Assembly (NCBI GenBank): GCA_016508695.1 | Contig: VNKQ01000003.1 | Location: forward strand, 1,302,001 to 1,366,000 | Origin: Hyphodiscus hymeniophilus | Taxonomy: Eukaryota > Ascomycota > Leotiomycetes > Helotiales > Hyphodiscaceae | Length of the DNA stretch: 64,000 bases | Reading direction: 5' to 3' | Shown here: piece after piece, positions 1-12,590 of the stretch | How the letters are laid out: the number at the start of each line of letters is the position of its first letter | Numbering within the stretch: position 1 is the stretch's first letter | Program-made: the position numbers and the translations under genes | The notes under the pieces: generated by a model | The model's input: the letters and a program-made list of their open reading frames with translations, nothing else | What the model was told of the DNA's origin: nothing | Database searches by the model: none

Positions 1-3000
1 GTTTACTTTATTTAATTACTTAATATAATTAATCTAATTAGAGATCTTATACTTAGTAATAACTAGTATTATAATTAGTTCTAACTAATATCTCTTTTAT
101 CTCTTAGCCTTATAAATAATATAAATAATATAAATAATATAAACGACACAAACTTTATACGTCGTTTAATCTCTATAGCTACCTTAATTAATCTAGTGAC
201 TTAATACGCTTTTAACTATATTAGTAGGCGTATAACTAATTAGGCTATAAGTATAAAATCGCGATCTCGCAACCTTTTAATAATAATAATAAATAATAAT
301 ATTAACTTTTATTATTATTATAGTAGTATACTATTACTATTCTATTAATAACTCTTTTATCTTCTTATTAATTATTAATATAAGTAATACCTCGAGTAAT
401 AATACAAGTAAAAGCTTAAGTAATCGATTAGCTTTGTTTAAATTCTAGATTTAATTCCTAAGCTTTATTTAATTATTACTTTATATTTAATAATTAATAT
501 AACTAACCTTTTTAATATATAAGGCTTTAAAGAAAAGCTTTAAGTAGAGATACTTATTAATTATTTTATTACTAAATCTAATAATCTCTTCTAATCTCTC
601 TCTCTTCTTACTAAGAATTATAATAATAGAAATAATTATAATAATAATAATAATAATAATAAAAAAGAAAAAGATAAAGAAGATAAAGCTAAAAAAGATA
701 AAGAAGAAAAAGATAAAGATAATCTAATTTTATTTCTTATTAAGTTATATAATCGCTATTACTAGCTTTTATACTTACTACTTATACTAACTCTTATTCT
801 TATTACTTGTCTAAATAATAGTTTTACTCGCTACTTATATAATTAAATTACTTGCCTTAGTCTTTATTCTTTTATTTTAAATAATTATATTTTAGACAAT
901 TATATTTTAGATACTCCTTCTCGTTATTTTTATAGTCTTACTTATAGTCTTAATACTTAGCGAAATTAGCCTTACTTTAGTTATTTATCTTCTTTAATAA
1001 CTAGAAAATCTAATAATTGTTATTTTAAGAATTCTATTATATTATATAATAATTAGTATTACTAATATTATATATACTCTTGCGTTCTAATCTCTACTAG
1101 TATTCTTTTATATACTTAGCTATTTTATAATAAGTATTCTCGTCGGGAAATTAATTAAAGTTTTAATTAAAAAGTATATTAAATATAGAGTTTTTTAATT
1201 AATTAATACTAATCTTTATATAGAAAATAAAATAATTAAAGATTATTATTTAGACTATACTAAAGATTAGTAATTTTATTAATCTTACTAATTATACTTT
1301 AGGAATTAGTACTTATCGACGCAAGAATAATAATAATAATTAAAGTCCTACTTCTCGTTATATTAGAACTTTTCTTTTTAGTTTTATTAGTTCGAAGACT
1401 AATAAGTAAGAAATACTTACTTAAGCTTTTACTACTTATATAGATACTATATATAGTCTAAGTAATTAAAGTAGTAAATAATTTACTAGTAATTTAAAGA
1501 AATATTAAATAGTCTTTTGTAATATATTTTCGTTCTTTTTTTTTTATATTAAAGTAACTTAGTAATAATACCCAAATAAGTATTAATTTATTAAATTCCC
1601 TTAACTATAAAATAAATAACTTATAAAATAAAATATATAATTATTAATTATATTATTTTACTATATTATAGCTTTAAAGTATAAAAAACTCTACTTAGTT
1701 CTTTTAGTTAATTTTACTAGTATTTATATAAAATTCTATAATAGTCTTACTAGTATCCTACTAAATATACTATTAATCTATTTAATCTTAGTAATATTTA
1801 GCTAAAATCTTAATAGATTTTATTAATATTTAAAAGATATTTAATTACTAATCTCTAATCTTTAACTATATTAATTAAATGCCTAGTCTAATCTTTAGAG
1901 ATCCGTCTAATATCTACTTACTAAACGCTAATTAATTAATACCTTTATATAATTAATACTTTAAATCCTATACCTTTTTAAGTAATAAGTCCTCTAAATA
2001 AGAATATTATATACCCGTAAGATAATTGCTAAGTTTTAATATTATTTATAAATAATACGTTTAATACAATTAGTAACTAGCTTTCTAAGCTTCCTTTATA
2101 TTAAATAATAAGATAATAAGTTCTCTAAAGATATTTAATTACTTAATTAATTACTTTTATATATTATATACTAGGGTTTATTAAGAATTAAAAGAGCTAA
2201 GAGGTTGCGAAAGTAATGTTTACTTTAATTATAATTATAATATAAAGAACTAATCTTACTTTTTCTTAATATACTTTAATAAAACTTAATATTACTATCT
2301 CTAGGTTTTTAATAAGCTTAGTTTTTAAAAGTAATATAAACGGACATTTCTATTTAATTAGATTAAACTTTTAAGTAATCTTTTTAATATAAGTATTATA
2401 AAGTAAAGAAATTATTTTATTATTCTAATTTCTAATTATATAAATACTTAAAAACTATTAAATATCTCTTAAGTCTTAAAGCTTATATAACTTTTTTAGC
2501 TTTTTAATAAACTTATATACCTTTTACTTATTTCTTTTATAATATAAAATTAGTATATTATTTATATAAAAGACTATAAAGATTTATTAAGTAAAGTTAT
2601 AAAAGAAATATAGCTTTTCCTTACTTTAAATTAACTTAAAAGACTTAATTATTAAAGAGAAGTCTTAATACTAAAGAGCTAAGAAGTCTTATAAGCTATA
2701 TAAAGCTTAATTAATCTTTATATAAAATCTTACTTTCTTAAAGCCTAAAGAAAGCTAGTATATTACTTATACTTTTTTATCGTTTTATAAAGTATTAATA
2801 AAAGTATTAATAACGTTATATTACTTAATTTTAAAATTAAAGTAAGCTATAATAGTTATAACTACTCGAAATAAATAAGTAATAAATATAATAATATATA
2901 TAAAAATAATTAAATTTTTTTTTAAAAGTTATTATAAATAATAATTTAAGACTTATAGCGAATTATAAAACTGTTTAAGTTTATTTTATAAGTAAAGACT

Positions 3001-5417
3001 TATTTTAAAGAAATAGCTTTTAAATTAACTAAGCTTACTTTAATTTATCTCTAATAGTTTTTTAGCTTTAAATTTCTAATTTTTAATCTTATATCTTAAA
3101 TAAAGTAATTATTATATTTATATATCTCGAGATTACTTTATAATCTTAATGCCTTTAGAAAATCTTTTTAATAAACTTTTCTTAAAGTTAAAAGTATTTT
3201 TTCTCTTAAAGTATTATTTACTAAAATAAAAGTAAAGATTATTATATATATTATTTAGACTTATTCTTTATAGCTTAAGTCCTTTTAAAACGTTAATAAG
3301 AACTTATTATATTACTCTTAACTTAATTCTAAAATTAAAGTATATATTAAAGTAATATATAATATATTTAGTTTATCTTTATTTAAATCTTCTTTAGAAA
3401 TAATTTATAATTTAAGCTATTGATTTTTTTATACTTATTATTTTAATTTACTCGATTAGTATATCTTATAATTTAAGACTTTTATTATTAGAGTATTACT
3501 TAAAAGGTTATTCTCTATTACTAAGAGACTATTACTTATAATTATTTTATAATTACTAGAGTTAAATTCGCCTTATATTAGACTAAGTAATTTTTTAATT
3601 TAATATATAACTACTTAAGGGATTAATTATTTACCTATACTTAAGTACTTATTTAATAACTAAACTAATCCTTAAGTAATTATACTTTTATTTAACTCGC
3701 TATTAGTATAATTATTAACTATAAGTATTTTTTTAAATAAATAATCGTTATTATTCCTTTTAGTTCTTATTTATAAGTTTATTAGCTTAAGTATTTATTT
3801 AAGAGTTAAAAGTCTAATTTCTTTACTTATCCCTAAGTTTTAACTCTTATTATCTTTACTTAAAAACTTACTCCTTAAAATCTCGCGTATAAGATCTTTT
3901 AATATAGTTATAACTTCTCTTTTAAAAGAGAGTATCTTATTTATAAAAAAATATTTAATAATTTTACTAATAGCGTTTTAAATTTTATATTCTTTAATTA
4001 GAGAAATAATAGCTTTAATACTTACTAAGGGCTATTACTCTTATATCTTTTAATTAAGAATATAGAATTTAGTTTTATTAAAGGTTATATCCCTTATAAT
4101 AATTACTTTTCTAAGTTAAGGCACTTAAATCTTATATATATTAGATATAATATATTTAATTAAGTATTTAATATATACTTAGAAAAGTACTTTAAATACT
4201 CTTTTGTTTTTACTTTCTTATTGTTTTTTCTTTAAAGTATATACTCGAGTATTATAAGTATAAATCCTATTTTAATTAGGTCTAAAATTAATTATTACTT
4301 ATTATACGAGCGTTTAATTATATTACTTAAAGTAATTCCGAAACTATAAATATAAGACTTTATTTAGTAAGCGTTACTTATAAGCTTTAAAGAAAAGAAT
4401 AATATATAAGTAAATTACTACTTTATATATCTTTAGCTAAAGGTTTTTAAAGAGATTAGTAATAAGTCTTATTTTAATTAATTTCTTAATTATATCTCTT
4501 TTAGTTTTCTCGATTATACTAATAGGCTTATAAGTATAAGTTAGTATTAATTTTATATCGATTTCTTTTATATCGGCTTATTGCTTAAAATCTATTATAC
4601 TAAAAAGAGAGATTATTAAAGTATTTAATTACTTTTAATCTTATAAATCAATAGTTTAAATTAGCGTTTTACTTATATATTAAAATAAGAGATCGAGTTT
4701 ATAACTATAATCCCGCGTTTTTTTATAAGTATAAATCTTTAATACTTTTTACTAAACTCGTCCTTAATTAGTAGAATTTAGTTAATACTATTATATACTC
4801 TAGAGAAATTAAAGAAATTCTAAATAATTCTCTAAAATAGTCTTAGCGATTTAAAGTATAATACTTAGCGGGAGATTTACTTTTTAACTAATATAAGAGT
4901 ATAAGCTTTATAATATATAATTAGTATTCCCTTAATAATTATATTTCTAGCCGCTTTTATAAGTAACTTGAGGACCTTTAATCTAAAGTATTTTACTCGT
5001 TAATATTAAAGCTTAGCTAAATTACTTTGGGGTTTTAAGTAGTCTCTTAATTATTTAAATAACTTCTTTAGTTATTATTTAATTATTAAGTATATTATTA
5101 TTAGTCTTATATATATTAAAATTATAAAGAGAAAACCTAAGTAAGAGATAAGTAATTTATATTTAAAGAAAACTAAGTTAAATTTACGTTTTATACTAAG
5201 TATAATAACGTTAAAATTAATACTCTTATATCTTAATAAATAATTAAAACTATAAAACTAAACTCTTGCCTTAAGTATCTAAGCTTTTAAAATAATATTT
5301 ATATAAAAACTATTAATTATAACTATATCTAAAAGAGTAAGATTAAATATATAAGGTTCTTCTAGCCTATTAAAAAGATTTTTAATTACTCGAGTACCTC
5401 TTTTAATAATTAATAAA

Positions 5418-6358
5418 GGGACAAGCTATTTCAACTCTAATGCCGGCTATTTTAACTCTTTGGGGGTATACCTAGTAAGCTTGCTTCCCTATATTATTTT
5501 GTATATAAGGGTAAGTATAATTTATATTACTTATTAAAATTAATATATCCTTATTAACTTATAACCTTCGTAAGAGACACATTTAAGACTTGTGGGCCCC
5601 TCCCTCTATAGCGGTTTATACTAATCTTTCTATTATAGTTACTACTATTAAATAGTATATTAAAGCCAATAGGGGAGTAATCTTACTAACTAATATATAT
5701 TGTTACTAGTATTACGAGAGGCTTATAACTAATACTCTTAATCCCTTCTTTACACTAGAGGTTTCAAGACTTGTTCTTAACCCTATACGTATACGAGGGA
5801 AAAGTAGACCCCGCGGTATACTAGGAGGGGTATTACGTATTGCCAAATCGAGTACTCGACGACTACCCTTAGCCTTTAAACTCCCGATCCTTAAGCGACC
5901 CAAGTCTCCTATTAGACTAGTGTTTATCATCTATTCTAAGCTAAATCGAGATAGTTCTATTACCCTTGCGATAATATAGATAGTAAAGGGGCATATCGAT
6001 TAATATAAGCCAAGTATAAGAAGGGAAAGGGGTTATATAGGGGGGATTTCTTCTATATATAAAGACGATTACCTTAAAGACGCAATAGTCGTTATAAGAG
6101 ATATATTATAAAGGGAGGTAATATAAGAGGTTAAAGTTATAGTAATAAAACCTTTTAAGGGTTATACGCAAGATAGTAAGTATAAGTTAGATTTAGATTA
6201 TAATTTTAATAAGTTAGTATAATAATATATATTATATACTCTTACGCGTATATAAATTTATATAGTAAGTAAAGCTTACTAGATATACGCAAGTATAAAA
6301 ATAATCTGGGACTAGTAAAGTTAAAATAGCTAGCATTAGAGTTGAAATAGCTCGTCCC
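5418..6358. mobile_element. 941-bp TIR element, 8-bp target duplication
   Basis: The left end starts GGGACAAGCTATTTCAACTC and the right end is its near-perfect inverse, running about 40 bp. The element is flanked by a perfect 8-bp direct repeat TTAATAAA (5410-5417 and 6359-6366). Next to the left repeat is GGGGGTATACC and next to the right is GGGACTAGT, matching the shorter copy at 11524-11902 in the same orientation. The interior (5460-6300) differs from the short copies. A 72-codon minus ORF (5712-5930) has no recognisable domain. Eight-bp duplications occur in hAT-like and a few other superfamilies; no transposase is visible, so this is a non-autonomous or gutted element. Confidence 0.8.
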
Positions 6359-9300
6359 TTAATAAAGTACTTAAACTAACTTCGACTATATTATTACTAA
6401 TCGAAGGAATAAAGGAATTAGGCTTAAGTAAGTCTTTTATATTAACTAAGTATATTAATCTATAATTATTAAAGAGTATACTATTAAAAAGTAAATATTT
6501 TTTTAGAAAATTAAAAGTCGAATAAATCTTATAACTTACTTTTTTAAATAAGTCTAAATTAATAATCGTATAATTAACTTTATCTAAGTACTTACTTTAC
6601 TATTTCTTCGAGGTTAGTATTTTATTAAGGTATTGTTTTTACTTTTTCTTTCTAATTAGTTATTTCTAATAACTACTTTTTACTCGATTTTTAATTTTAT
6701 CTTTTTCGGGATTATTAAACTTAGTTTTAAACTTATAATTATTTGTTCTAGTAATTACTACTTTTAAGCGTTTATAAAACTTTAGTTTCTAAAAATACTT
6801 TTTACTTTTTAAGAAATATAAACAATTATATTTAAAGGGACTTAATAATTAATCTTATTTTAAGGAACTTTTAAGAGTAATTATTATTAAACGAGATTTT
6901 ACTAATTTTATATTTAGTAATTACTTATATAAGTAAGCTAAGAAGAGTTATCTTAAGATATTAATATTAATAATTATATTTCTTATTTCTTAAGTTATAA
7001 TTACTTTATTTATTTAATCGCAAGTAAATTCTAAGAGTATTCCCTTAATTACTTTTAAGAAATTAGTAACTAAAAGGTAACCTAGCTTAATATTTAGAAG
7101 TTTATATATACGAGTAATAATTAATATATTCTCTTACTTTAAAAACTACTTAAAGTAATTAGTCGAGCTTTTCTAACCTTTTTTTAAGACTTCTTAGTAA
7201 GTTTATCGAGCTATAATTATAAAAGTTTCTTTTATTAAAACTATATAATTCTTAAGTTTAATTAAAAGTAATTATAAGCTTATATTATTACTAAGTATTA
7301 ATCTAGTCTTAATTACTTATAGTATTTCCTTATTAATAAATAAATTTACTTAGTTAGAGATTACTAAAAAATCTTATAATCGTTTTTTTTATTCCTTATA
7401 CTCTTATATAACCGACTTAGAGTAAGCTTAGTATCGACTCTAAATATTATTATATATTATAATAATAGTAATTAGTTTAAAAAGAATAACTAATTTTAGT
7501 CTAGGATTTACTTCTTTTAAAGTAAAGAGCGTTCCTTTAAAGGTTATTAAAGTTCTATTATATATTCGATTTGCGTTTCTAATATAATCTTATTTTACTT
7601 TTATTACCTTTATAAAATCGAACTTAATTTACTTAAGTTACTAGACTATATTTAGCTCTTTAATTATTTAATTTAATTCTATTACTTTTAAAGAGAGTAT
7701 AAAGTATACTAAAATACTTAGAACTATTAGATTTATATATTTTAAAATACTAAGTAATTTTATATTATAATAAAAGAAAGAATATTATTCTAGTTACTCT
7801 AATTAGGTCTTTAATTAGATATCGACTAGAATTACTATACTATATAAAGTAAATATATTATAAATAGTTAATACTTTATTTAAAGGCTTCTAAGTAATTA
7901 TATATAAAATAAATTAAAATAATTAATTATTATTCTAATTAGAGAAAACCTTAATATAAGGGTTATTCTTTTTAAAAAGTTAATAAGAGTTAGCTCGTCT
8001 ATTCTAGTAAGCGAAGCTATATACTCAAATTTACTTATATAATAAGTATATTATAATATACTTTTTAAAATAAATAATCCTTAAGTATTATACGAATTAG
8101 GCTTATAATTATTATATAGATAATTAGTCTAATCTTTAAGAAAAAAGGGTTATAAGAAAAGACTACTCGAGTAAGTATATATTAAGTATTATTTAGTTTA
8201 AAGAAAGAAGAAAAAGAAGTAAGTCTTCTTTTAAGTATTAAATTACTCTTATAAAGCTTAGCGAAATAAGTACTTAAATAGAGCTTAAGTAATTATATAA
8301 CGTAACTAAATATTTAACGAGTATAATTAGATATTCTATAACTATAAGATTAGTTGAGCCTTTATTTTATAATAATAAATTAGTAAAATTACTTAGTGGG
8401 CCAAACCTAGAAGGCACTTGTCTTATCCCTTATTCTTCGATAAAGTTATTTATTTCCTTTAATATAATATATTAACTCTTTATAAACGTATAGAAATTAT
8501 CGAATTTAAGACCCTTATCTATATTAACCTTCTTATTTTTTACTATTAATTAGTATATAGCTTTATTCTTAATACTCGTAGGCAATACAAATAAGAACTT
8601 AAATACTAAGGTCTTCTTTATTAAGTAGTCTTTACTAAGGTATTCTTTTTTAACGTCGCGAAATCCTTAAATATAATTATATAGCTAACCTTATAAAACT
8701 AGTCTAGTATTAGTTATCTTCTTAAAGGTCTTAATATAATCTTTTAAGTACTTTAGCGTATAATATAGCTAATCGGAGTTCTTATACTAATATTCCTTTA
8801 GTAATATTGCCTTAAATTACTCTTAAGTAATATATTTATCCTTATATTTAAGAAGACGTTCGAGTTCCCTATAAATTAGCGTACTAGTATAATTAATAAC
8901 TCGATTCTTCTTCTTATTAAGATTAGTAATCTTATAGTCTTTAAAGGTATACTCTAGTGCTTTTAAATACTTAGTAACTTTATTTCTATTAAAAAAGGGA
9001 CTTCTAATAACTCTTAGATATAATATTAACTAAAAAAACAATACTCTAGCCTATTTCTTTACTCTCTTTTTAGTATTTCTAGTTATAGTTTTAATAGTTT
9101 TACTTTTAGTAATAAGTTAATTTTAATTACTAAAATTAATTATAACTATCTCGCTAGTATTAATATATATTATTTTTAGCTATTAAGGAGTTCGATAGAG
9201 CTATTACTAAAGAGTCTTTCTTTTTCCTTTATTATTAAAACTATAATATAATATATTAGTTAAGTAAATTTCTAATATTAAGTATAAAATTACTAATAAT

Positions 9301-10419
9301 ATAAATATCTAATATCTAATTTCGCTAGTTCTTTATAAGTAACTATAATAAAGACTTATAAACTATTTCTTTCTTTTTTTATAAAACCCTTATTCCTAGC
9401 TTAATTACTAGTTCTTTTATACTAATTCGATTCCTTATATAAACTATTTTTTATTTATACTTTTTAATCCTTACTTAAGTTCTAAAATTTAGCTAGAAAA
9501 CGCTATAAAACTAACTTGAGACTCTTAATTATTATAATTACTAATAGTCTCTCTCTTAGTATTACTTTATTCTTAGTTTATAACCTGGTTTTCTTCTTTA
9601 CTCGTTTTTTCTTCTTATACCTTATTTTAAAGTAAAGCTTTACTTAACTTATAAGTTACAAAATAAATAAGGAATATATATTATCTTATAAACTTTAATA
9701 TACTTATACCTTAGTTCTTAAGTTAATTTTATTTCCTTTCTCTTATTAATCTCTATAATACGTACTTAAGGCTCGAACCCCTTTGTTAAAGCCCTTATTG
9801 TTATTACTTTAAGAATACTCTTAGATATTATATAATATAGAAAATCTAACTAAATAGCTTTATATAGATAAATTATCGTTATAATCTAATATAATATTAA
9901 TTCGTTATAAGGTTAAGAGGTATAGAATTAACTTTATATTATATTATTAATAAGTTATAGCGCTCGTAATAATATTAAGATAATTATATAAGAATCCTTC
10001 TTTAGTAGTCGTATAAAGAAACTTAGTTATATCGACAAATCGATATAATTATTATCTCTTCTAAATAAGAAGTCTTTATATAAATATTATCGTTTAATAC
10101 TAATTCGATTAGTATTATATCCTACTCTAATTACTAAAATAATATATAAAAGGCTAAATCCTAATATTATATAAAGTATAGAAATCCGTTTATAATAAAA
10201 ACTCGAAACGAATAAATCTAAAGACGTAGGTTTATAGAACCTAGTTCGAATAGTATAAATCGTTAATATAAGCTTAAAAGAATATATATTCAAATAATAG
10301 TAATAGTTTAAGTAAAAAGGTTATTCGTTAATATTAATGTCTAATACAAAACCCAACTATATAGTATACCTAGCACTATATTATGTGACTTCTATAAAAT
10401 GTGATCTCCCAGAACTACC

Positions 10420-10982
10420 CCTCTATAATATAAGGATATCTTTTTATTTCTTATAAATATATTTATTATATTTTAAAAAGAATATTAAAAGTAATTATAA
10501 TAGTTATAATATTCTTATATAAGCGCAAACTTATTATATATATTATAATATATAGATAATAAGGACTAATAAAGTTAAAATAACTAGAAGTAAAGTTAAA
10601 ATAAGGGATAAGCTATTTCAACTCTAATGCCGGCTATTTTAACTCTACTAGTCCCTACTAGTTATATATACTATAGTACGTATAGTAACTTTGCGCCTAT
10701 ATAAGAATATTAAAACTATTACTATTATCTTTAATATTCTTCTTAAAGTATAATAAATATATTTATAAGAAATAATATATAAAAGATACCCCTATACGGG
10801 GGCTCTTACCGCCCTCTAGCCCCCCGGGACTAACCCTAACTACTAACCTTAACCCGTTATGTTTTAATAAAGAAAGTATCTCTAGGCACGTGCCTTTCTA
10901 GGTATACGGTGGGTATACCCCCTAAGAGTTAAAATAGCCGGTATTAGAGTTGAAATAGCTTATCCCTAAAATAACTTAACCC
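10420..10982. mobile_element. Older TIR-element copy split by a nested insertion
   Basis: Positions 10420-10604 resemble the right part of the copy at 11524-11902 (a GATATCTTTTT stretch, then a run ending in a decayed right terminal repeat). The terminal repeat is cut at 10604 by the element at 10605-10966 and resumes at 10975-10982 (CTTAACCC). Joining the two sides across one target duplication gives a sequence close to the canonical right end with RIP-type G-to-A change. The left end is missing or unrecognisable. Confidence 0.6.
10605..10966. mobile_element. 362-bp MITE inserted in a relative's terminal repeat
   Basis: The left end reads GGGATAAGCTATTTCAACTC and the right end is the inverse, over roughly 42 bp. 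A perfect 8-bp direct repeat TAAAATAA flanks it (10597-10604 and 10967-10974). The interior contains CTCTTACCGCCC-type GC-rich sequence and AACCCTAAC-like words but no ORF. The target site lies inside the right terminal repeat of another family member, so this copy is younger than its host. Its length and lack of coding capacity fit a miniature inverted-repeat transposable element. Confidence 0.82.
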
Positions 10983-11057
10983 TTTTAATATATATATTAT
11001 AATATATCTAAGTAATAAAGATTAATAAAGTTAAAATAACTAGGAATAAAATAAAAA

Positions 11058-11293
11058 GGGATAAGCTATTTTAACTCTAATGCCAGCTATTTTAACTCCA
11101 CTAGTCCCTTTTAGTTATATATACTATAATATATATAATAAGTTTATACCTATATAAGAATATTAAAACTATTATAATTACCTAGTACTTTTAATATTTT
11201 TCTTAAAATATAACAAATATATTTATAAGAGATAATATATAAAAGATGTCCTTATATAAGGGGCTCTTATTACCCCTTAACCCCCTGGAACTA
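11058..11293. mobile_element. Third MITE copy, cut by another transposon
   Basis: This copy begins GGGATAAGCTATTTTAACTC in the same orientation as 10605-10966 and follows it collinearly to the CCCCCTGGAAC stretch, where similarity stops at a TA dinucleotide (11292-11293). The next element (11294-12590) starts there. No matching right terminal repeat was found beyond 12590. The 73 bp just before it (10985-11057) repeat the sequence found just before 10605, so the same junction occurs twice about 453 bp apart. Confidence 0.65.
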
Positions 11294-11368
11294 CTTGGGT
11301 GCGCTATATAGAGAGTTCGATCACGTGTCAATCGGGGGTCGACCAGGTATCAATCAGGTATCCAAACC

Positions 11369-11411
11369 AGTTCGGATCCGGTTTAGAACCAGTTTAGAAC
11401 CAATTTGGAGC
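11369..11411. repeat. Left subterminal 11-bp repeats
   Basis: About three to four copies of an 11-bp unit of the form GGTTTAGAACC / AGTTTAGAACC / AATTTGGAGCT follow the left end of the transposon at 11294-12590. The same word family, inverted, lies near the right end. Subterminal repeats like these are transposase-binding arrays in several DNA-transposon families; that role is inference here. Confidence 0.6.
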
Positions 11412-11523
11412 TAGTCCCGACTGGGAGCAAGAGTTATCCTATTGAGCCGGTTCCGACCCCTGACCCCCACTTAATACCCGATTAAGCTTAGCTAATTGAG
11501 TATTAAGCCTAGTCTTAATACTA

Positions 11524-11902
11524 TGGATAAGCTATTTTAACTCTAATACTAGTTATTTTAATTCTTAGGGGGTATATCTACTATACACCTAAAAAGGTAC
11601 GTGCCTAGAGATACTTTCTCTACTAAAATATAATAGGTTAGGGTTAATAGTTAGGGTTAATTTCAGGGGGTTAAGGGGTAGTAAGAGCCCCTTATATAGA
11701 GATATCTTTTTTATTTATATTATTCCTTATAATTATATTTGGTTATATTTTAAGTAGAATATTAAAGGTACTTACCTAGTAGTTATAATAGTTTTAATGT
11801 TCCCGCACGGGCGTAAACTTACTATGCGTATTATAGTGTATATAACTAGTAGGGACTAGTGGAGTTAAAATAGCCGGCATTAGAGTTAAAATAGCTTATC
11901 CC
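11524..11902. mobile_element. 379-bp MITE, inverted copy, nested
   Basis: The copy runs in the opposite orientation to 10605-10966: a GGGGGTATA stretch follows the left terminal repeat and GGGACTAGTGGAG precedes the right one. The flanking 8-bp repeats are TAATACTA (11516-11523) and TAATATTA (11903-11910), differing by one C-to-T, the change RIP would make. The outermost left base is T instead of G. The inner region carries two GGTTAGGGTTA-like words that resemble telomere repeats but are part of the family consensus. It sits inside the transposon at 11294-12590. Confidence 0.8.
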
Positions 11903-11996
11903 TAATATTATACTATAAAAAAAACCTTTAAGTAAGTTTCCCTATTAATAGTGATAATTAAGCGAGTTAAAGCCGCCCCTATAATAATGTCGGCCT

Positions 11997-12010
11997 AAAT
12001 CACGTGATTT
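11997..12010. promoter_or_regulatory. 14-bp CACGTG palindrome
   Basis: AAATCACGTGATTT is a perfect 14-bp palindrome. A second, GTCACGTGAC, lies at 12549-12558 and a third CACGTG core is near 11322. All three are inside the transposon at 11294-12590, two of them just inside its ends. CACGTG is the core bound by fungal bHLH factors; whether anything binds here cannot be told from sequence. Confidence 0.5.
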
Positions 12011-12211
12011 TCATGTTTTTAACTCTTTAGCGTTAATATTAAGCGAGTTAACGCCTAAGCGAAGTCATTAAACCTTAAAGATTTAAGCCGAAGTTTACCC
12101 GAAATCTACCCGAGTTACCCGAAGTTTACCCAAGTTACCCGGGGTTAGCCGAAGATTACCCGGCTAACTAAGCACTATTAATAAGCATTTTTATAGTATT
12201 AGAATTTAAGC

Positions 12212-12351
12212 TAGTTTGGAACTAGTTTAGAACTAGTTTGGAACCGGATCAGAACCTAATCGGAACCTTTAAACCTAGTCGGAACCTAATCAGAACCTAA
12301 TTGGAACCTAGTCAGAACCTAATTAGAACCGGATCGGAGCCGGATCGGAAC
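12212..12351. repeat. 11-bp minisatellite, 12 units
   Basis: Twelve consecutive 11-bp units follow the pattern YNRRTYNGRAC, for example TAGTTTGGAAC, CGGATCAGAAC and CTAATCGGAAC, with one 8-bp interruption at 12267-12274. A second short array of three 10-bp units (GCGGCTCCGA type) lies at 12455-12484. Both belong to the right subterminal part of the transposon at 11294-12590. Confidence 0.85.
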
Positions 12352-12590
12352 CTTAAACCTAGTTTAATTGGGTATCGATCAGGTATTAACTAGGGATTAA
12401 ACCCTTAGCTAAGCGCCTCTAAGTAGTTCCGAACCGGTTCCAAAGCAGTTTAGAGCGGCTCCGAGCGGCTCCAAGCGGCTCCGAGTAGTTTTAAGCTTAG
12501 TTTAACCCTGGCTCGAGTTTGGAGCTAGGCTCAATTAGGTATGGAGCGTCACGTGACCTGGTTTCGAGCTCTTATATATGCGCCCCTAAG

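Larger units (their letters stand above)
11294..12590. mobile_element. Second-family TIR transposon with subterminal repeats
   Basis: The left end (CTTGGGTGCGCTATATAGAG) and the inverse of the right end (CTTAGGGGCGCATATATAAG) match imperfectly over about 27 bp. Each end is followed by a CACGTG palindrome and by arrays of 10-11 bp GAAC/GGAGC-type repeats in inverted orientation. TA is present at both outer edges (11292-11293, 12591-12592), compatible with a TA duplication but too short to prove it. The element holds a nested MITE at 11524-11902, so its own length was near 910 bp. No transposase ORF is present. The superfamily is undetermined. Confidence 0.65.

Noticed and set aside
5712..5930. 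72-codon minus ORF inside the 941-bp TIR element
   Set aside because: No transposase or other domain is visible; open by chance in a less mutated segment.
11639..11680. Telomere-like GGTTAGGGTTA words
   Set aside because: Only two imperfect units, inside a MITE and present in inverted form in the sister copy, so they belong to the element and do not mark a chromosome end.
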